A DNA stretch of 64,000 nucleotides, taken from contig NZ_JAPEPW010000002.1 in assembly GCF_026339955.1 (NCBI RefSeq), positions 744,001-808,000 on the forward strand, in the 5' to 3' direction. Origin of the DNA: Streptomyces sp. NBC_01549. Lineage in GTDB: Bacteria > Actinomycetota > Actinomycetes > Streptomycetales > Streptomycetaceae. The position numbers and the translations under genes are program-made. Under the pieces are notes generated by a model, which saw nothing but the letters and a program-made list of their open reading frames with translations, did no database searches and was not told the origin of the DNA. Of the stretch, positions 42,551 to 51,041 are shown piece by piece (position 1 is the stretch's first letter; every line of letters begins with the position of its first letter).

Positions 42551-43474
42551 ATGGCCAAGTCCGCGACGTCCCACATTGCACAGACCAGCGTGGAACACAT
42601 ACTGACTCTCTCTCCACTCCATGATTCCGAACACATCCGCGCCCTCCCCCGGTTGTCGGAAAAGAGAGATTCAGAATTCCTTCATCTGGGAATGCAAGTA
42701 CGCGGATCCTCTGCTGTCTCCCATCATGGAACGGAGGTTGTCCTGGAGCCGGGCGACCTGGTCTTCTGCGACCGGGACCGACCTCATTTCACGCACCTCG
42801 GCAATGACTGCCAGGTGACGGTCTTCCGCATATCCCGGCACCATCTGGGAGTTTCTGAGTCGGACCTGCGCCGTATCGCCGGTGTGAGCGTACGACGCGG
42901 TGAAGGCGTGGGCGCGATGGCGTCGATCTTCCTGTCCGCACTCGCCGCCGGGGCGGAGTTCCGCACGTCGAGGATCGGCGACCGGCTCATCCGCAGCGCC
43001 GTGGACCTCGTCACCGTACTGGTCATGGAACTCCTCGCGGAGGCGAGCAGACCGGACGCCTCGAGCGCCGGCAACGAGATGCTGACACGGATCAGGGAAT
43101 TCATCGAAGTACACCTGATGGATCCCGACCTGTCACCCAAATCGATTGCGCTCGCGCACCATATTTCCGTCCGTTACCTGCACAAGCTCTTCCAGAACGA
43201 CGGCACCACGGTGAGCCAATGGGTGCGGCAGCGACGGCTCAGCGCCAGTCGGCAAGAGCTGGGTCGGACGTCGAACCGAAGACTGACCGTGGCGGCTGTG
43301 GCACGTCGGTTGGGTTTCATCAGCCCGTCGCATTTCAGCCGGGTGTTCCGCGACGCCTACGGCATGTCCCCCAGTGAATGGCAGGCATGCACGTGGTCGG
43401 CCCTGGAATCTCCGATCACAAAAGCACAGGTCCCGTTCCACCAAAAGAGCGTTTTGACCAGGGATGCCGCTTGA
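42551..43474 (+). CDS. AraC-family regulator with shortened sensor domain
   Basis: The 307-residue protein has part of an AraC-type cupin (EVVLEPGDLVFCDRDRPHFT) and a full C-terminal DNA-binding domain: LSPKSIALAHHISVRYLHKL, SQWVRQRRLSASRQELGRTS, AAVARRLGFISPSHFSRVFR and DAYGMSPSEWQA. Compared with the AraC gene at 36 kb it lacks about 50 residues at the N-terminus, including the PAHQ-x-x-YWREALS segment. The frame extends upstream to 42488 but adds nothing family-like. It probably regulates the hydrolase gene that ends about 70 bases upstream. Confidence 0.85.
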   Translation: MAKSATSHIAQTSVEHILTLSPLHDSEHIRALPRLSEKRDSEFLHLGMQVRGSSAVSHHGTEVVLEPGDLVFCDRDRPHFTHLGNDCQVTVFRISRHHLGVSESDLRRIAGVSVRRGEGVGAMASIFLSALAAGAEFRTSRIGDRLIRSAVDLVTVLVMELLAEASRPDASSAGNEMLTRIREFIEVHLMDPDLSPKSIALAHHISVRYLHKLFQNDGTTVSQWVRQRRLSASRQELGRTSNRRLTVAAVARRLGFISPSHFSRVFRDAYGMSPSEWQACTWSALESPITKAQVPFHQKSVLTRDAA

Positions 43475-43493
43475 TCCCGGCCGGTGCGCGTTC

Positions 43494-43760
43494 TCAGCTT
43501 CTCGCCTCCCGATGGTCACCGCAAGATCGAGGATCTCGTCCGGTCGCGCTTTCCAGGTTTCCGGTCCGCTCGTCTGCCAGCAGCAGCCCCGGCCTGTTGG
43601 TCAACTCCCGGGAGATCGCCACCGGTTGCTGTCCGCTGCCGGAGAGATCCGACGGCGGCGCGTCGGCGTGTACCACCAGGCCGGCCGCCTCCAGCAACTC
43701 CAGCGCGCAAACGCGCTGGTCCCGAGCTGCGGAACTGGGCGACCCAGTGCGTGGATACAC
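43494..43760 (-). pseudogene. Fossil of an ABC-transporter ATPase (LolD/MacB type)
   Basis: Residues 20-77 read CALELLEAAGLVVHADAPPS, then DLSGSGQQPVAISRELTNRP, then GLLLADERTGNLESATG. This is the signature to Walker B stretch of a LolD/MacB-type ATPase, with LSGGQQQRVAIARAL and ADEPTGNLD corrupted (the Arg and Pro are lost). No Walker A is present upstream. It is a dead fragment of about 200 bases between the AraC and SsgA-like genes. Confidence 0.65.
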
Positions 43761-43959
43761 GCGGGCGGGTTCCGTGACGAACTGTTCCTGGAACTGTTCG
43801 GCGCCTCCGCGCTCGGCTGCGACGCCCTGAGTGCCTTCGTCACGGCGCAGCCTTCACGGGCAAACGTTGCCTGCCACGGCACCAGAACTAGGTCGACAAC
43901 TGTGTGGAGCGCCTCACCGCCGACACGGGCCCAGACGGCATGCTTTCCGAGCCGACCCG

Positions 43960-44403
43960 TCACTCGCTTCCCGCCATGAGTTCGGCCACGACGCGATCCA
44001 GGTCGATGTGGAAGCCCTCCGCGCCCGGTGGTACGACCATGTCGGTCTGCTCCAGGAACGCGGTGACCGCCGAAGCTGCGATGTCCAGCACGGCGGCCCC
44101 CGCAGTGGACCTGACGACTATGCGCACCGAGTGCCGATGGCAGCGATGCCGGGGTATCACCAGGACATCTCCGACACCCACCGGTCGGCTCAATCCCTCC
44201 GACAGGAGGCTGCGGGCGAACACCCAGTCGACCGTGCCGGTCGGCGTCCCTCCCAGGGAGAGGCACACGGCGTAGGGGTCTGTCCTGTCGTAGCGCAGCT
44301 CGGCGGGCAGCGATACCGGCGGTTCGTACGCGACGACGACATGCGCCACGACCTCGTGGGTGACCGAGGTGCCATCGGCGGCACCGGAAAACGGCTGAGT
44401 CAT
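43960..44403 (-). CDS. SsgA-like (SALP) sporulation/cell-division protein
   Basis: This 147-residue protein matches the SsgA-like family of morphologically complex actinomycetes: AYEPPVSLPAELRYDRTDPY, AVCLSLGG, TVDWVFARSLLSEGLSRPVG, then a VGDVLVIPR strand and the conserved end TAFLEQTDMVVPPGAEGFHI with DLDRVVAEL. SALPs guide septum placement and peptidoglycan remodelling during sporulation. I start at the second ATG (MTQPFSG), nearer the family's length of about 140; the first is eight codons upstream. It may be an accessory SALP since the surroundings are degraded. Confidence 0.9.
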   Translation of the reverse strand: MTQPFSGAADGTSVTHEVVAHVVVAYEPPVSLPAELRYDRTDPYAVCLSLGGTPTGTVDWVFARSLLSEGLSRPVGVGDVLVIPRHRCHRHSVRIVVRSTAGAAVLDIAASAVTAFLEQTDMVVPPGAEGFHIDLDRVVAELMAGSE

Positions 44404-44562
44404 TTCGTACCTCGATCGGCAGCTCATCTTGGGGGGCAGCGTCTACGCAAATGACCCTAATGTCGTCGATAGAAGTAACTTGTCTAAGAACGTACGAAGC
44501 GTTGCCCGTCAGAGCCCCGAGCGCGGACTTCCACGGATTAATGAGCCCCAGAGGCGGCGCGA

Positions 44563-45550
44563 CTACGGCCTGTGGGTGTCACGCCACTCGCTGGGGGACA
44601 TTCCATAGGCGGCCCGGAACACCCGGCTGAAGTGGGCGGCACTGGTGAAACCCCACCCCTGTGCCACCGCGACGATGGAGAGACTCGCGGCCTCGCGGTG
44701 AGCCAGATCCCGCCGACATGCTTCCAGGCGGCGGCTCTGGATCCAGCGACTGACCGTGGTGTCGTCGCCCCTGGAAGATCTTGTGCAGGTAGCGCACGGA
44801 GATGTGGTGGGCGCGGGCGATGACCTCCGGGGTCAGGTCGGGATCGTCAAGGTGGCGGCCGATGAAGTTCCGGATCCGCAGCAGCATCGCCGCATCGCCG
44901 CTCGGTGTCCCCTCGGAGATCCTGCCAAGTTGTTCATCAGCCAGAACAGTAAGCAGATCCACGACATTGCGGGCGAGCAACTCACCTGTGTGCGGTCGAT
45001 ACGCTCCCGCGGTGTCCGCGAGCCGGGACAGCAGGATCGACAGCAGTCCGCCGAGTCCCGTGTCGGAGGGAAGGGGAGATGCGGTGATCTGCCGCAGGTC
45101 CGACTCGCTCAGGCCCAGGACCTGCCGTGGCAGAACAAGAGCTTTCGTCTGGAAGCACTCGGGAAGGACCAGCCGAACCGGCCGTGCCATGTCGTAGATG
45201 AAGACTTCCCCGGGCCGTACGCCCACGTCGCGGGCATCCTGCTCAAGTCTGGCAACGCCTTTGCTCAGAAGCTTCACGACCACGTACTGGTCCTCGTCGC
45301 CCTGTGCGATGAGCCGCCGCGTGCGCCGGGCCTCGAGGGGATCGCCGTCCACCGTGGTGACCTGGAGCCCGCCCAGCGGTGCCGTGCGGTTCGTACCGGA
45401 GTTCACCTCTTCGGGGACGGACATGTCCACCGCGCCGAAGGTCCGGGACAGGGCCTCGCGCCAGTAGGCCCGTCGTTGGTGGGCAGGCACGGTAGCCGTC
45501 GTGAGCAGGGAACTGCAGATCGCGCAGCTGGCCTCGACAGGGCTCTCCAA
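44563..45550 (-). pseudogene. Broken AraC-family regulator gene
   Basis: The first 258 codons give an AraC sensor (PAHQRRAYWREALSRTFGAV, GEVFIYDMARPVRLVLPECF) and the first recognition region HHISVRYLHKIFQ. An extra G in a GGGG run near 44776 then shifts the frame; shifting back by one restores TVSRWIQSRRLEACRRDLAH, AQGWGFTSAAHFSRVFRAAY and GMSPSEWRDTHRP with a stop at 44563. The N-terminus is also lost: the first residues are encoded antisense to a LuxR fragment. Inactive unless the extra base is a sequencing error. Confidence 0.8.
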
Positions 45551-45680
45551 CCGGGAGATTGGCCAGCAGCTCTACCTCTCCCACCGCACCATCGGAGCAC
45601 ACCTGTACAAGATCTATCCGAAGCTGGGGATCTCCTCCCGTGGCCAGTTGCGGGAGAAGCTCCAGCTGGGCGGATGGTGA
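45501..45680 (+). pseudogene. LuxR-type helix-turn-helix fragment
   Basis: These 59 codons encode only the C-terminal LuxR domain: ELQIAQLASTGLSNREIGQQ, LYLSHRTIGAHLYKIYPKLG, ISSRGQLREKL. It closely resembles the end of the LAL regulator at 40 kb. Its left end is joined to the opposite-strand AraC gene near 45507, so the rest of the regulator was deleted. It might still bind DNA if translated, but no start signal is evident. Confidence 0.75.
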
Positions 45681-45792
45681 CCGGATTCCGACGGCCGCGG
45701 ACCGCGCCCTGCTTTCACCTCTTCCACCTTTGGCCTCCTCCAGCCCGAGCACGGCAGGCCCCGGCTCGGTCGGTGAATCCGCGTGCCCGTTC

Positions 45793-45810
45793 TGTGACCC
45801 ACGGGGTCAC
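45793..45810. terminator. Small hairpin next to the flavin reductase fossil
   Basis: GTGACCC-ACG-GGGTCAC is a perfect 7-bp stem. The corresponding place after the intact reductase gene (GACCC-GCCGG-GGGTC near 47550) has a related hairpin, showing that the duplicated block includes downstream sequence. Confidence 0.5.
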
Positions 45811-45811
45811 C

Positions 45812-46055
45812 TCAGTCCAAGCGCAGCAAGCGCAGATCGAAGAGCTGCCGTTCGAGCGCGGTGACGTCGTCCGCGGGCGTCTCCTCGCCCGGGCTCCCAC
45901 CAGGGCGGCCAGCTCGTCGGCCGCCCGCCGCATGCGCGCGGGCAGGCCCTCGGTGTACTCGTCACCGCCGGATCCCCAGTCCTCGGACGCCACGTACACC
46001 GCAGTGGGGACGACGACGGCGCGCAGCTAGACGAAGAGCGGGCGCAGGGCATGTC
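45812..46055 (-). pseudogene. Degenerate 3' copy of the flavin reductase gene
   Basis: Translation gives RAVVVPTAVYVASEDWGSGG, DEYTEGLPARMRRAADELAA and, after a one-base shift, ETPADDVTALERQLFDLRLL. This matches the last 75 or so residues of the reductase encoded at 47.6-48.2 kb. An in-frame stop precedes the RAVVV segment. Homology stops abruptly at about 46055. It is a dead partial duplicate on the far side of the MFS gene from its parent. Confidence 0.8.
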
Positions 46056-46193
46056 CTTGGCCGAGCCGGTGAGGAGGGGCGGCTGCTTCGCGGACCCTCG
46101 GCGCCGTCTGCCGGCGCCCACCAGGCGGAACGGCTCTGCCGGGCCGCACCGAGCGGGAGCGGCTGCGCATGATCAGCCATGTCCGTCTTGCCG

Positions 46194-47423
46194 TCACCGT
46201 GCGGTGGGGCCGCCCACTCGGCGTTCTGAGGCCCAGTACAGGAGTGCCAGGAGCGGCAGAGCCCCACCGAGAAGCGTCACCGCCGTCCAGCCGCCGGCGT
46301 AGTAGGTGAGCGAGCCCAGCTGGGAGCCGACAGCACCGCCCAGGAAGAAGGTGGCGATGAAGGCGCTGTTGAGGCGGGCACGCGCATCGGGGTCGAGCTG
46401 GTAGATGGTGTGCTGGCCGAGAATGAGAGTCGTCTGCACGGCCATGTCGATCAAGATCGCGGCCAGACCGATCAGGACGATGCTGCGCTGTCCGAAGCCG
46501 GCGAGCGCGAACGCCACAGCAGCGACGGCGAAGGCGGCACCGGTCATGGGCCGTGTCAACTTGCGGTCGGCCCAGTGCCCGGCAAACGGGGCCACTGCCG
46601 CACCGGCCGCACCGACGAGGGCGAAGATGCCGACCCCCACCTCGGAGTAGTGGAACCGGGGCCCGGTGAGGACGTACGAGATGGTCGTCCAGAAAGCGCT
46701 GAACGAACCGAACATCGCCGCCTGGTACAGCCCGCGCCGCAGCAGCTCTGGGTGGGTGCGCACCAGCTGGACGGTGGAACGCAGCACGTGGGCATAGGGG
46801 ATGTTCGTGGTGGGCGCGTGCTGCGGCAGAGCGGCGTGCAGGGCCACGGCCAGGACGGCCATGAGGGCGGCGGAGCCGAGGTAGACGACGCGCCAGCCCG
46901 CGAGGTCGGAGACCAGGCTACTGAGGGTCCGGGACAGCAGGATGCCGGTGAGCAGGCCACTCATCACCCGGCCGACGATGCGGCCGCGGGCGTGGTCGGG
47001 GGCGAGGCTCGCGGCAAAGGGCACGAGGATCTGCGCGACGACCGATGTGGCGCCGCTGATCAAGGACGCGGTAAGCAGCAGAGGGAAGTTCGTGGCTAGT
47101 CCGGCCGTGACGAGGGCGAGCGTGGTGACCGCCAGCAGCACGGTGATCAGGCGGCGCTTCTCCAACCGGTCGCCGAGCGGGACCAGGAAGAGCATGCCGA
47201 CCACGTAGCCGACCTGGGTGAGAGTGATCAGCCAACCTGCACCCGTCGTGCTGACGTGGAAGGCGTCACGCAGTGAGGAGAGCAGCGGCTGGGCGTAGTA
47301 CAGGTTGGCGACGGTCATGCCGGAGGCAATGGCAAGAAGCGCTATCAGCCATCCCGGCACGCCGTGCGAGGTCTTTCCTGTGGCGGGCAGGCGTGGGACC
47401 TGGAGATCGGGTGACTCGGACAT
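46194..47423 (-). CDS. MFS exporter
   Basis: The 409-residue protein has twelve membrane segments. MFS motif A is in GMLFLVPLGDRLEKRRLITV between helices 2 and 3, and the N-terminal helix has MTVANLYYAQPLLSSLRDAF, typical of the YgaY/YnfM-like proton-drug antiporters. The start is the ATG giving MSESPDL; the frame continues upstream without family character. Substrate is unknown. It lies between the intact and degenerate reductase copies. It may be co-transcribed with the reductase/monooxygenase pair. Confidence 0.9.
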   Translation of the reverse strand: MSESPDLQVPRLPATGKTSHGVPGWLIALLAIASGMTVANLYYAQPLLSSLRDAFHVSTTGAGWLITLTQVGYVVGMLFLVPLGDRLEKRRLITVLLAVTTLALVTAGLATNFPLLLTASLISGATSVVAQILVPFAASLAPDHARGRIVGRVMSGLLTGILLSRTLSSLVSDLAGWRVVYLGSAALMAVLAVALHAALPQHAPTTNIPYAHVLRSTVQLVRTHPELLRRGLYQAAMFGSFSAFWTTISYVLTGPRFHYSEVGVGIFALVGAAGAAVAPFAGHWADRKLTRPMTGAAFAVAAVAFALAGFGQRSIVLIGLAAILIDMAVQTTLILGQHTIYQLDPDARARLNSAFIATFFLGGAVGSQLGSLTYYAGGWTAVTLLGGALPLLALLYWASERRVGGPTAR

Positions 47424-47572
47424 GGGTACCTTCTTGGTGAGAACCGGCAGCCCGGCCCGAGAGGCCGGCCGGGGCAGAACCTGCCGCGGCGAGCCCGGAC
47501 CGGAACGCAACCGGATCACTGGACAGATGCTGCTTGACGACGTGCTCGCTTCGGGACCCGCCGGGGGTCGCC

Positions 47573-48187
47573 TCAGTCGAAGCGCAGGTCGGACAGCTGC
47601 CGTTCGAGCGCGGTGATGTCGTCCTCGGGCGTCTCCTCGGCCGGACGGGCGGCCATGAGGGTGGCCAGCTCGCCGCCCGCCCGCCGTATGCGCGCGGGCA
47701 GGCCCTCGGTGTACTCGTCACCGCCGGATCCCCAGTCCTCGGACGCCGCGTACACCGCGGTGGGGACGACGACGGCGCGCAGGTAGGCGAAGAGCGGGCG
47801 CAGGGCGTGTTCCAGGACCAGGGAGTGGCGGGCCGTGCCGCCCGTCGCCGCGACGAGGACCGGCTTGCCGGTGAGGGCGTCCGGGTCGATCAGGTCGAAG
47901 AAGGACTTGAACAGCCCGCTGTAGGAGCCGCTGAACACGGGGGTCACGGTGATCAGCCCGTGGGCGCCCGTCACCGTGTCGATCACGGCGGCCAGTGGGG
48001 GGGACGGGAAGCCGGTCACGAGGTTGTTGGCGACGGCGCCGGCCAGTTCGCGCAGCTCGATGACCTCGGTGTCCACGTCGTGGCCCTGAGCGGCGAGTTC
48101 GCCGCGGGCCGACTCGGCGAGACGGTCGGCGAGCAGGCGTGTGGAGGACGGGGTGCTCAGCCCCGCGGACACGGCGACGAGCTTCAT
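47573..48187 (-). CDS. NADPH-dependent FMN reductase (CE1759 type)
   Basis: The 204-residue flavodoxin-fold protein has the FMN phosphate loop AVSAGLSTPSSTRLLADRLA, then VTPVFSGSYSGLFKSFFDLI (P-x-y/f-x-G-S/T-Y-S-G) and the C-terminal ASEDWGSGGDEYTEGLPAR. It reduces FMN for the partner luciferase-like monooxygenase, whose gene overlaps its start by four bases. This two-gene arrangement is common in actinobacteria. The substrate of the pair is unknown. A degenerate partial copy is at 45.8-46.1 kb. Confidence 0.92.
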   Translation of the reverse strand: MKLVAVSAGLSTPSSTRLLADRLAESARGELAAQGHDVDTEVIELRELAGAVANNLVTGFPSPPLAAVIDTVTGAHGLITVTPVFSGSYSGLFKSFFDLIDPDALTGKPVLVAATGGTARHSLVLEHALRPLFAYLRAVVVPTAVYAASEDWGSGGDEYTEGLPARIRRAGGELATLMAARPAEETPEDDITALERQLSDLRFD

Positions 48188-49269
48188 GCGGCGGACACCT
48201 CCTGAACGGCCCGCAGGGACTGGTGGGTGGGCGCGTCCGGCACTTTGGCGGAGCGGCCGATCGCGAACTCCTTCCGCAGGACGGGCACCACCTCTTCGCC
48301 GAGGATGTCGATCTGTTCCAGAACGGTCTTCAGGGGCAGACCCGCGTGGTCCATCAGGAACAGCTGCCGCTGGTAGTCGCCGACGGTGGCACGGAAGGAC
48401 AGCGTCCGCTCGATGACCTGCTGGGGAGAGCCCACCGTCAGCGGAGTCTGCTCGGTGAACTCCTCCAGCGAGGGCCCGTGCCCGTAGACGGGCGCGTTGT
48501 CGAAGTAGGGGCGGAACTCCCGGACGGCGTCCTGGGAGTTCTTCCGCATGAACACCTGCCCGCCGAGGCCGACGATGGCTTCCTCAGGCCGCCCGTGACC
48601 GTGGTGGGCGTACCGGCGCCGGTAGAGCTGGACCATCTGCCTGGTGTGGTCGGCGGGCCAGAAGATGTTGTTGTGGAAGAAGCCGTCGCCGTAGAAGGCC
48701 GCCTGCTCGGCGATCTCGGGCGAGCGGATCGAGCCGTGCCACACGAACGGCGGTACGCCGTCCAGCGGCCGGGGCGTGGCCGTGAACCCCTGCAGCGGCG
48801 TACGGAACTTGCCCTCCCAGTTCACGACGTCCTCGCGCCACAGCCGACGCAGCAGCGCGTAGTTCTCCTTGGCGAGGTTGAGGCCCTGGCGGATGTCCTG
48901 GCCGAACCACGGATAGACCGGGCCGGTGTTGCCGCGCCCCATCATCAGGTCGACCCTGCCGTCGGCCAGGTGCTGGAGCATCGCGTAGTCCTCGGCGATC
49001 TTCAGCGGGTCGTTGGTGGTGATCAGCGTCGTGGCGGTGGAAAGGATCAACTTCTCGGTACGGGCGGCGATATAGCCCAGCATCGTGGTCGGCGACGACG
49101 GCACGAACGGCGGATTGTGGTGCTCACCGGTCGCGAAGACGTCCAGGCCGACCTCCTCCGCCTTCAGCGCGATGGCGACCATCGCCTTGATGCGTTCTTG
49201 CTCCGACGGGGTACGGCCATTGGTCGGGTCGGGGGTCACATCCCCCACCGAGAAAATTCCGAACTGCAT
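48184..49269 (-). CDS. LLM-class flavin-dependent monooxygenase (CE1758 type)
   Basis: The 361-residue luciferase-like protein begins MQFGIFSVGDVTPDPTNGRT and has VFATGEHHNPPFVPSSPTTM, RVDLMMGRGNTGPVYPWFG and FVWHGSIRSPEIAEQAAFYG, all typical of the LLM TIM-barrel family. It uses reduced FMN supplied by the reductase encoded just downstream (four-base overlap). Reactions of this subfamily include Baeyer-Villiger and related oxidations. The start has no alternative nearby. The upstream gap is shared with cydA. Confidence 0.92.
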   Translation of the reverse strand: MQFGIFSVGDVTPDPTNGRTPSEQERIKAMVAIALKAEEVGLDVFATGEHHNPPFVPSSPTTMLGYIAARTEKLILSTATTLITTNDPLKIAEDYAMLQHLADGRVDLMMGRGNTGPVYPWFGQDIRQGLNLAKENYALLRRLWREDVVNWEGKFRTPLQGFTATPRPLDGVPPFVWHGSIRSPEIAEQAAFYGDGFFHNNIFWPADHTRQMVQLYRRRYAHHGHGRPEEAIVGLGGQVFMRKNSQDAVREFRPYFDNAPVYGHGPSLEEFTEQTPLTVGSPQQVIERTLSFRATVGDYQRQLFLMDHAGLPLKTVLEQIDILGEEVVPVLRKEFAIGRSAKVPDAPTHQSLRAVQEVSAA

Positions 49270-49673
49270 GGGTGCCTCTTCGTTCCGGTGACTGTGTGAG
49301 TGCCGGAAATGTAGGCACCGGCCGGACGGTCGTCATGCCTGTGCGCGCAGGGGAACTTGCCCGTCAGCGCCCTCTCCCGGCCCGCGTGGTGGGCCGCTGC
49401 CTGTGCGACCGCAAGTGTGCAGCATCGGGCAAGTGCCGGGGCGCTCGTAGGCAAGCGTCGTACCCGGTCAGCCGTCTAGCGTGTCGGTGCCGCAGGGCGG
49501 CGATCGCATCCCCTCCCCCTGGCCGGCTCGGCCGCAGTGACGGTGGACCCGGCACGCGACAGCGGCCCCCACCGAACGACCCACTCGGGCAGCCCGTGCC
49601 TGATGCCTCGCCCCGCGCGGGCCGTGAACACGCGCGAGCCCCGCCAAGAACCGATGCCTACCCGGGAGTGCCC
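49270..49673. promoter_or_regulatory. Divergent promoter region between monooxygenase and cydA
   Basis: About 400 bases with no gene. ACTTGCCCG (49355-49363) and CGGGCAAGT (49426-49434) form a 9-bp inverted repeat with a 62-base spacer, possibly two half-sites. I looked for a Rex-type site (TGTGAAC-N6-GTTCACA) expected at cyd operons and saw none clear. Confidence 0.5.
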
Positions 49674-51041
49674 ATGGCTTCGTCAACCGTCGTCGAACTG
49701 TCCCGATGGCAGTTCGCGATCACCGCGATCTTCCATATGACCTTCCCCGCGCTCACCGTCGGCCTCTCCGTTCTCCTCGCCGTCGTGTACACGGTCTACG
49801 TACGCACGGGGAACCCCCTGTACCTGCAGATCTTCCGGTTCTGGAAGAAGATCTTCGCCGTCGGCTTCGGCCTGGGCGTCGTCGCGGGCACGGTGATGAC
49901 GTTCGAGTTCGGCCTCAACTGGGGCGTGTACGCCCACGCGGTGGGGTCGGTCATCGGGGTCACCATCGCCATGGAAGTGATCACCGCCTTCTTCCTGGAG
50001 GCGGGCTTCATCGGCCTGATGCTCTACGGGGACGGCCGGATCCGGCCGCGCACCATGGCCCTGGCCAGCTGGATGGTCGCCTTCGGAACGCTGCTGTCCA
50101 CCACCTGGATCCTGTCGGCCAACAGCTGGATGCAGGACCCCGTCGGCTACCAGAAGGTCGACGGCCAGTTCCACGCCAGGGATTGGATCAGCATCCTGCT
50201 CAACCCCGCCTTCGCCCACCGCTTCCCGCACATGCTGCTGGCCGTGCTGATCAGCGCCGCCTGGTTCGTCGGCGGAATCTCCGCCTGGTACCTGGTGAAG
50301 AACCGGGTCCACGCCCAGCCCATGGCCCGCCGCTGCCTGTCCATCGCGCTCGGTGTGCTGGGCGTGCTGATGCCGGTGCAGCTGTACGTGGGAGACGGCA
50401 CGGCGGTCTTCATGGGCCGGCACCAGCTCCCCAAGCTGGAGGCCTTCGAGGGCAACTGGAAGAGCGACAACAACGGCTACAACCTGCTCGTCGTCCCCGA
50501 CACGGACAAGGGCGAGAACAGGCTGCACGTGAAGATTCCCTATCTCGGCTCGGTCATCGCCCAGGACCTCAGCGGCAGGACGACGACGCCCGGACTCCTG
50601 CAGACCCCGCCCGCCGAGCGCCCCAACATGTGGACCACCTTCTACGGTTTCCGCGCGATGTACTTCACCGCGCTGCTCATGTTCGGCACGGCCTTCACGG
50701 GCGTCGTCCTGCGCACGCGGCGCCGGCTGTTCGACTCCCCGCGCTTCCTGCGGTGGATGGTGTGGATGACCCCCGCCGGGATCATCGCCATCACCGGCGG
50801 CTGGATCGTCGCCGAGACGGGCCGCCAGCCCTGGGTCGTCTACGGCCAGCTGCGCACCGCCGACGCGGTCTCCCACCTCACCACATTCGAAGTCGCCGCC
50901 AGCCTGGCGGGTTTCGTCCTGCTCTACGTCACCCTGCTGGCCATCTGGGCCCGCTACATCGTCCGCACCGTCAAGGCCGGCCCCGAAGCACTGCCCACCG
51001 GGCCCGCCTCGCCTGACGCATCGGAGGCCCTCGTTGCTTGA
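49674..51041 (+). CDS. cydA: Cytochrome bd oxidase subunit I
   Basis: The 455-residue, nine-helix membrane protein has the haem ligand His in AITAIFHMTFPALTVGLSVL, the helix FAHRFPHMLLAVLISAAWFV with the second haem His, the short quinol loop, and the GRQPW motif (ETGRQPWVVYG) diagnostic of CydA. It binds haems b558, b595 and d and oxidises menaquinol while reducing oxygen to water without proton pumping. The ATG is the first of a long family-like N-terminus. It begins the cydABCD operon and its stop overlaps cydB. Confidence 0.96.
   Translation: MASSTVVELSRWQFAITAIFHMTFPALTVGLSVLLAVVYTVYVRTGNPLYLQIFRFWKKIFAVGFGLGVVAGTVMTFEFGLNWGVYAHAVGSVIGVTIAMEVITAFFLEAGFIGLMLYGDGRIRPRTMALASWMVAFGTLLSTTWILSANSWMQDPVGYQKVDGQFHARDWISILLNPAFAHRFPHMLLAVLISAAWFVGGISAWYLVKNRVHAQPMARRCLSIALGVLGVLMPVQLYVGDGTAVFMGRHQLPKLEAFEGNWKSDNNGYNLLVVPDTDKGENRLHVKIPYLGSVIAQDLSGRTTTPGLLQTPPAERPNMWTTFYGFRAMYFTALLMFGTAFTGVVLRTRRRLFDSPRFLRWMVWMTPAGIIAITGGWIVAETGRQPWVVYGQLRTADAVSHLTTFEVAASLAGFVLLYVTLLAIWARYIVRTVKAGPEALPTGPASPDASEALVA

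Noticed and set aside
49270..49673. Expected Rex operator upstream of cydA
   Set aside because: No sequence close to TGTGAAC-N6-GTTCACA was found, so no site is annotated.
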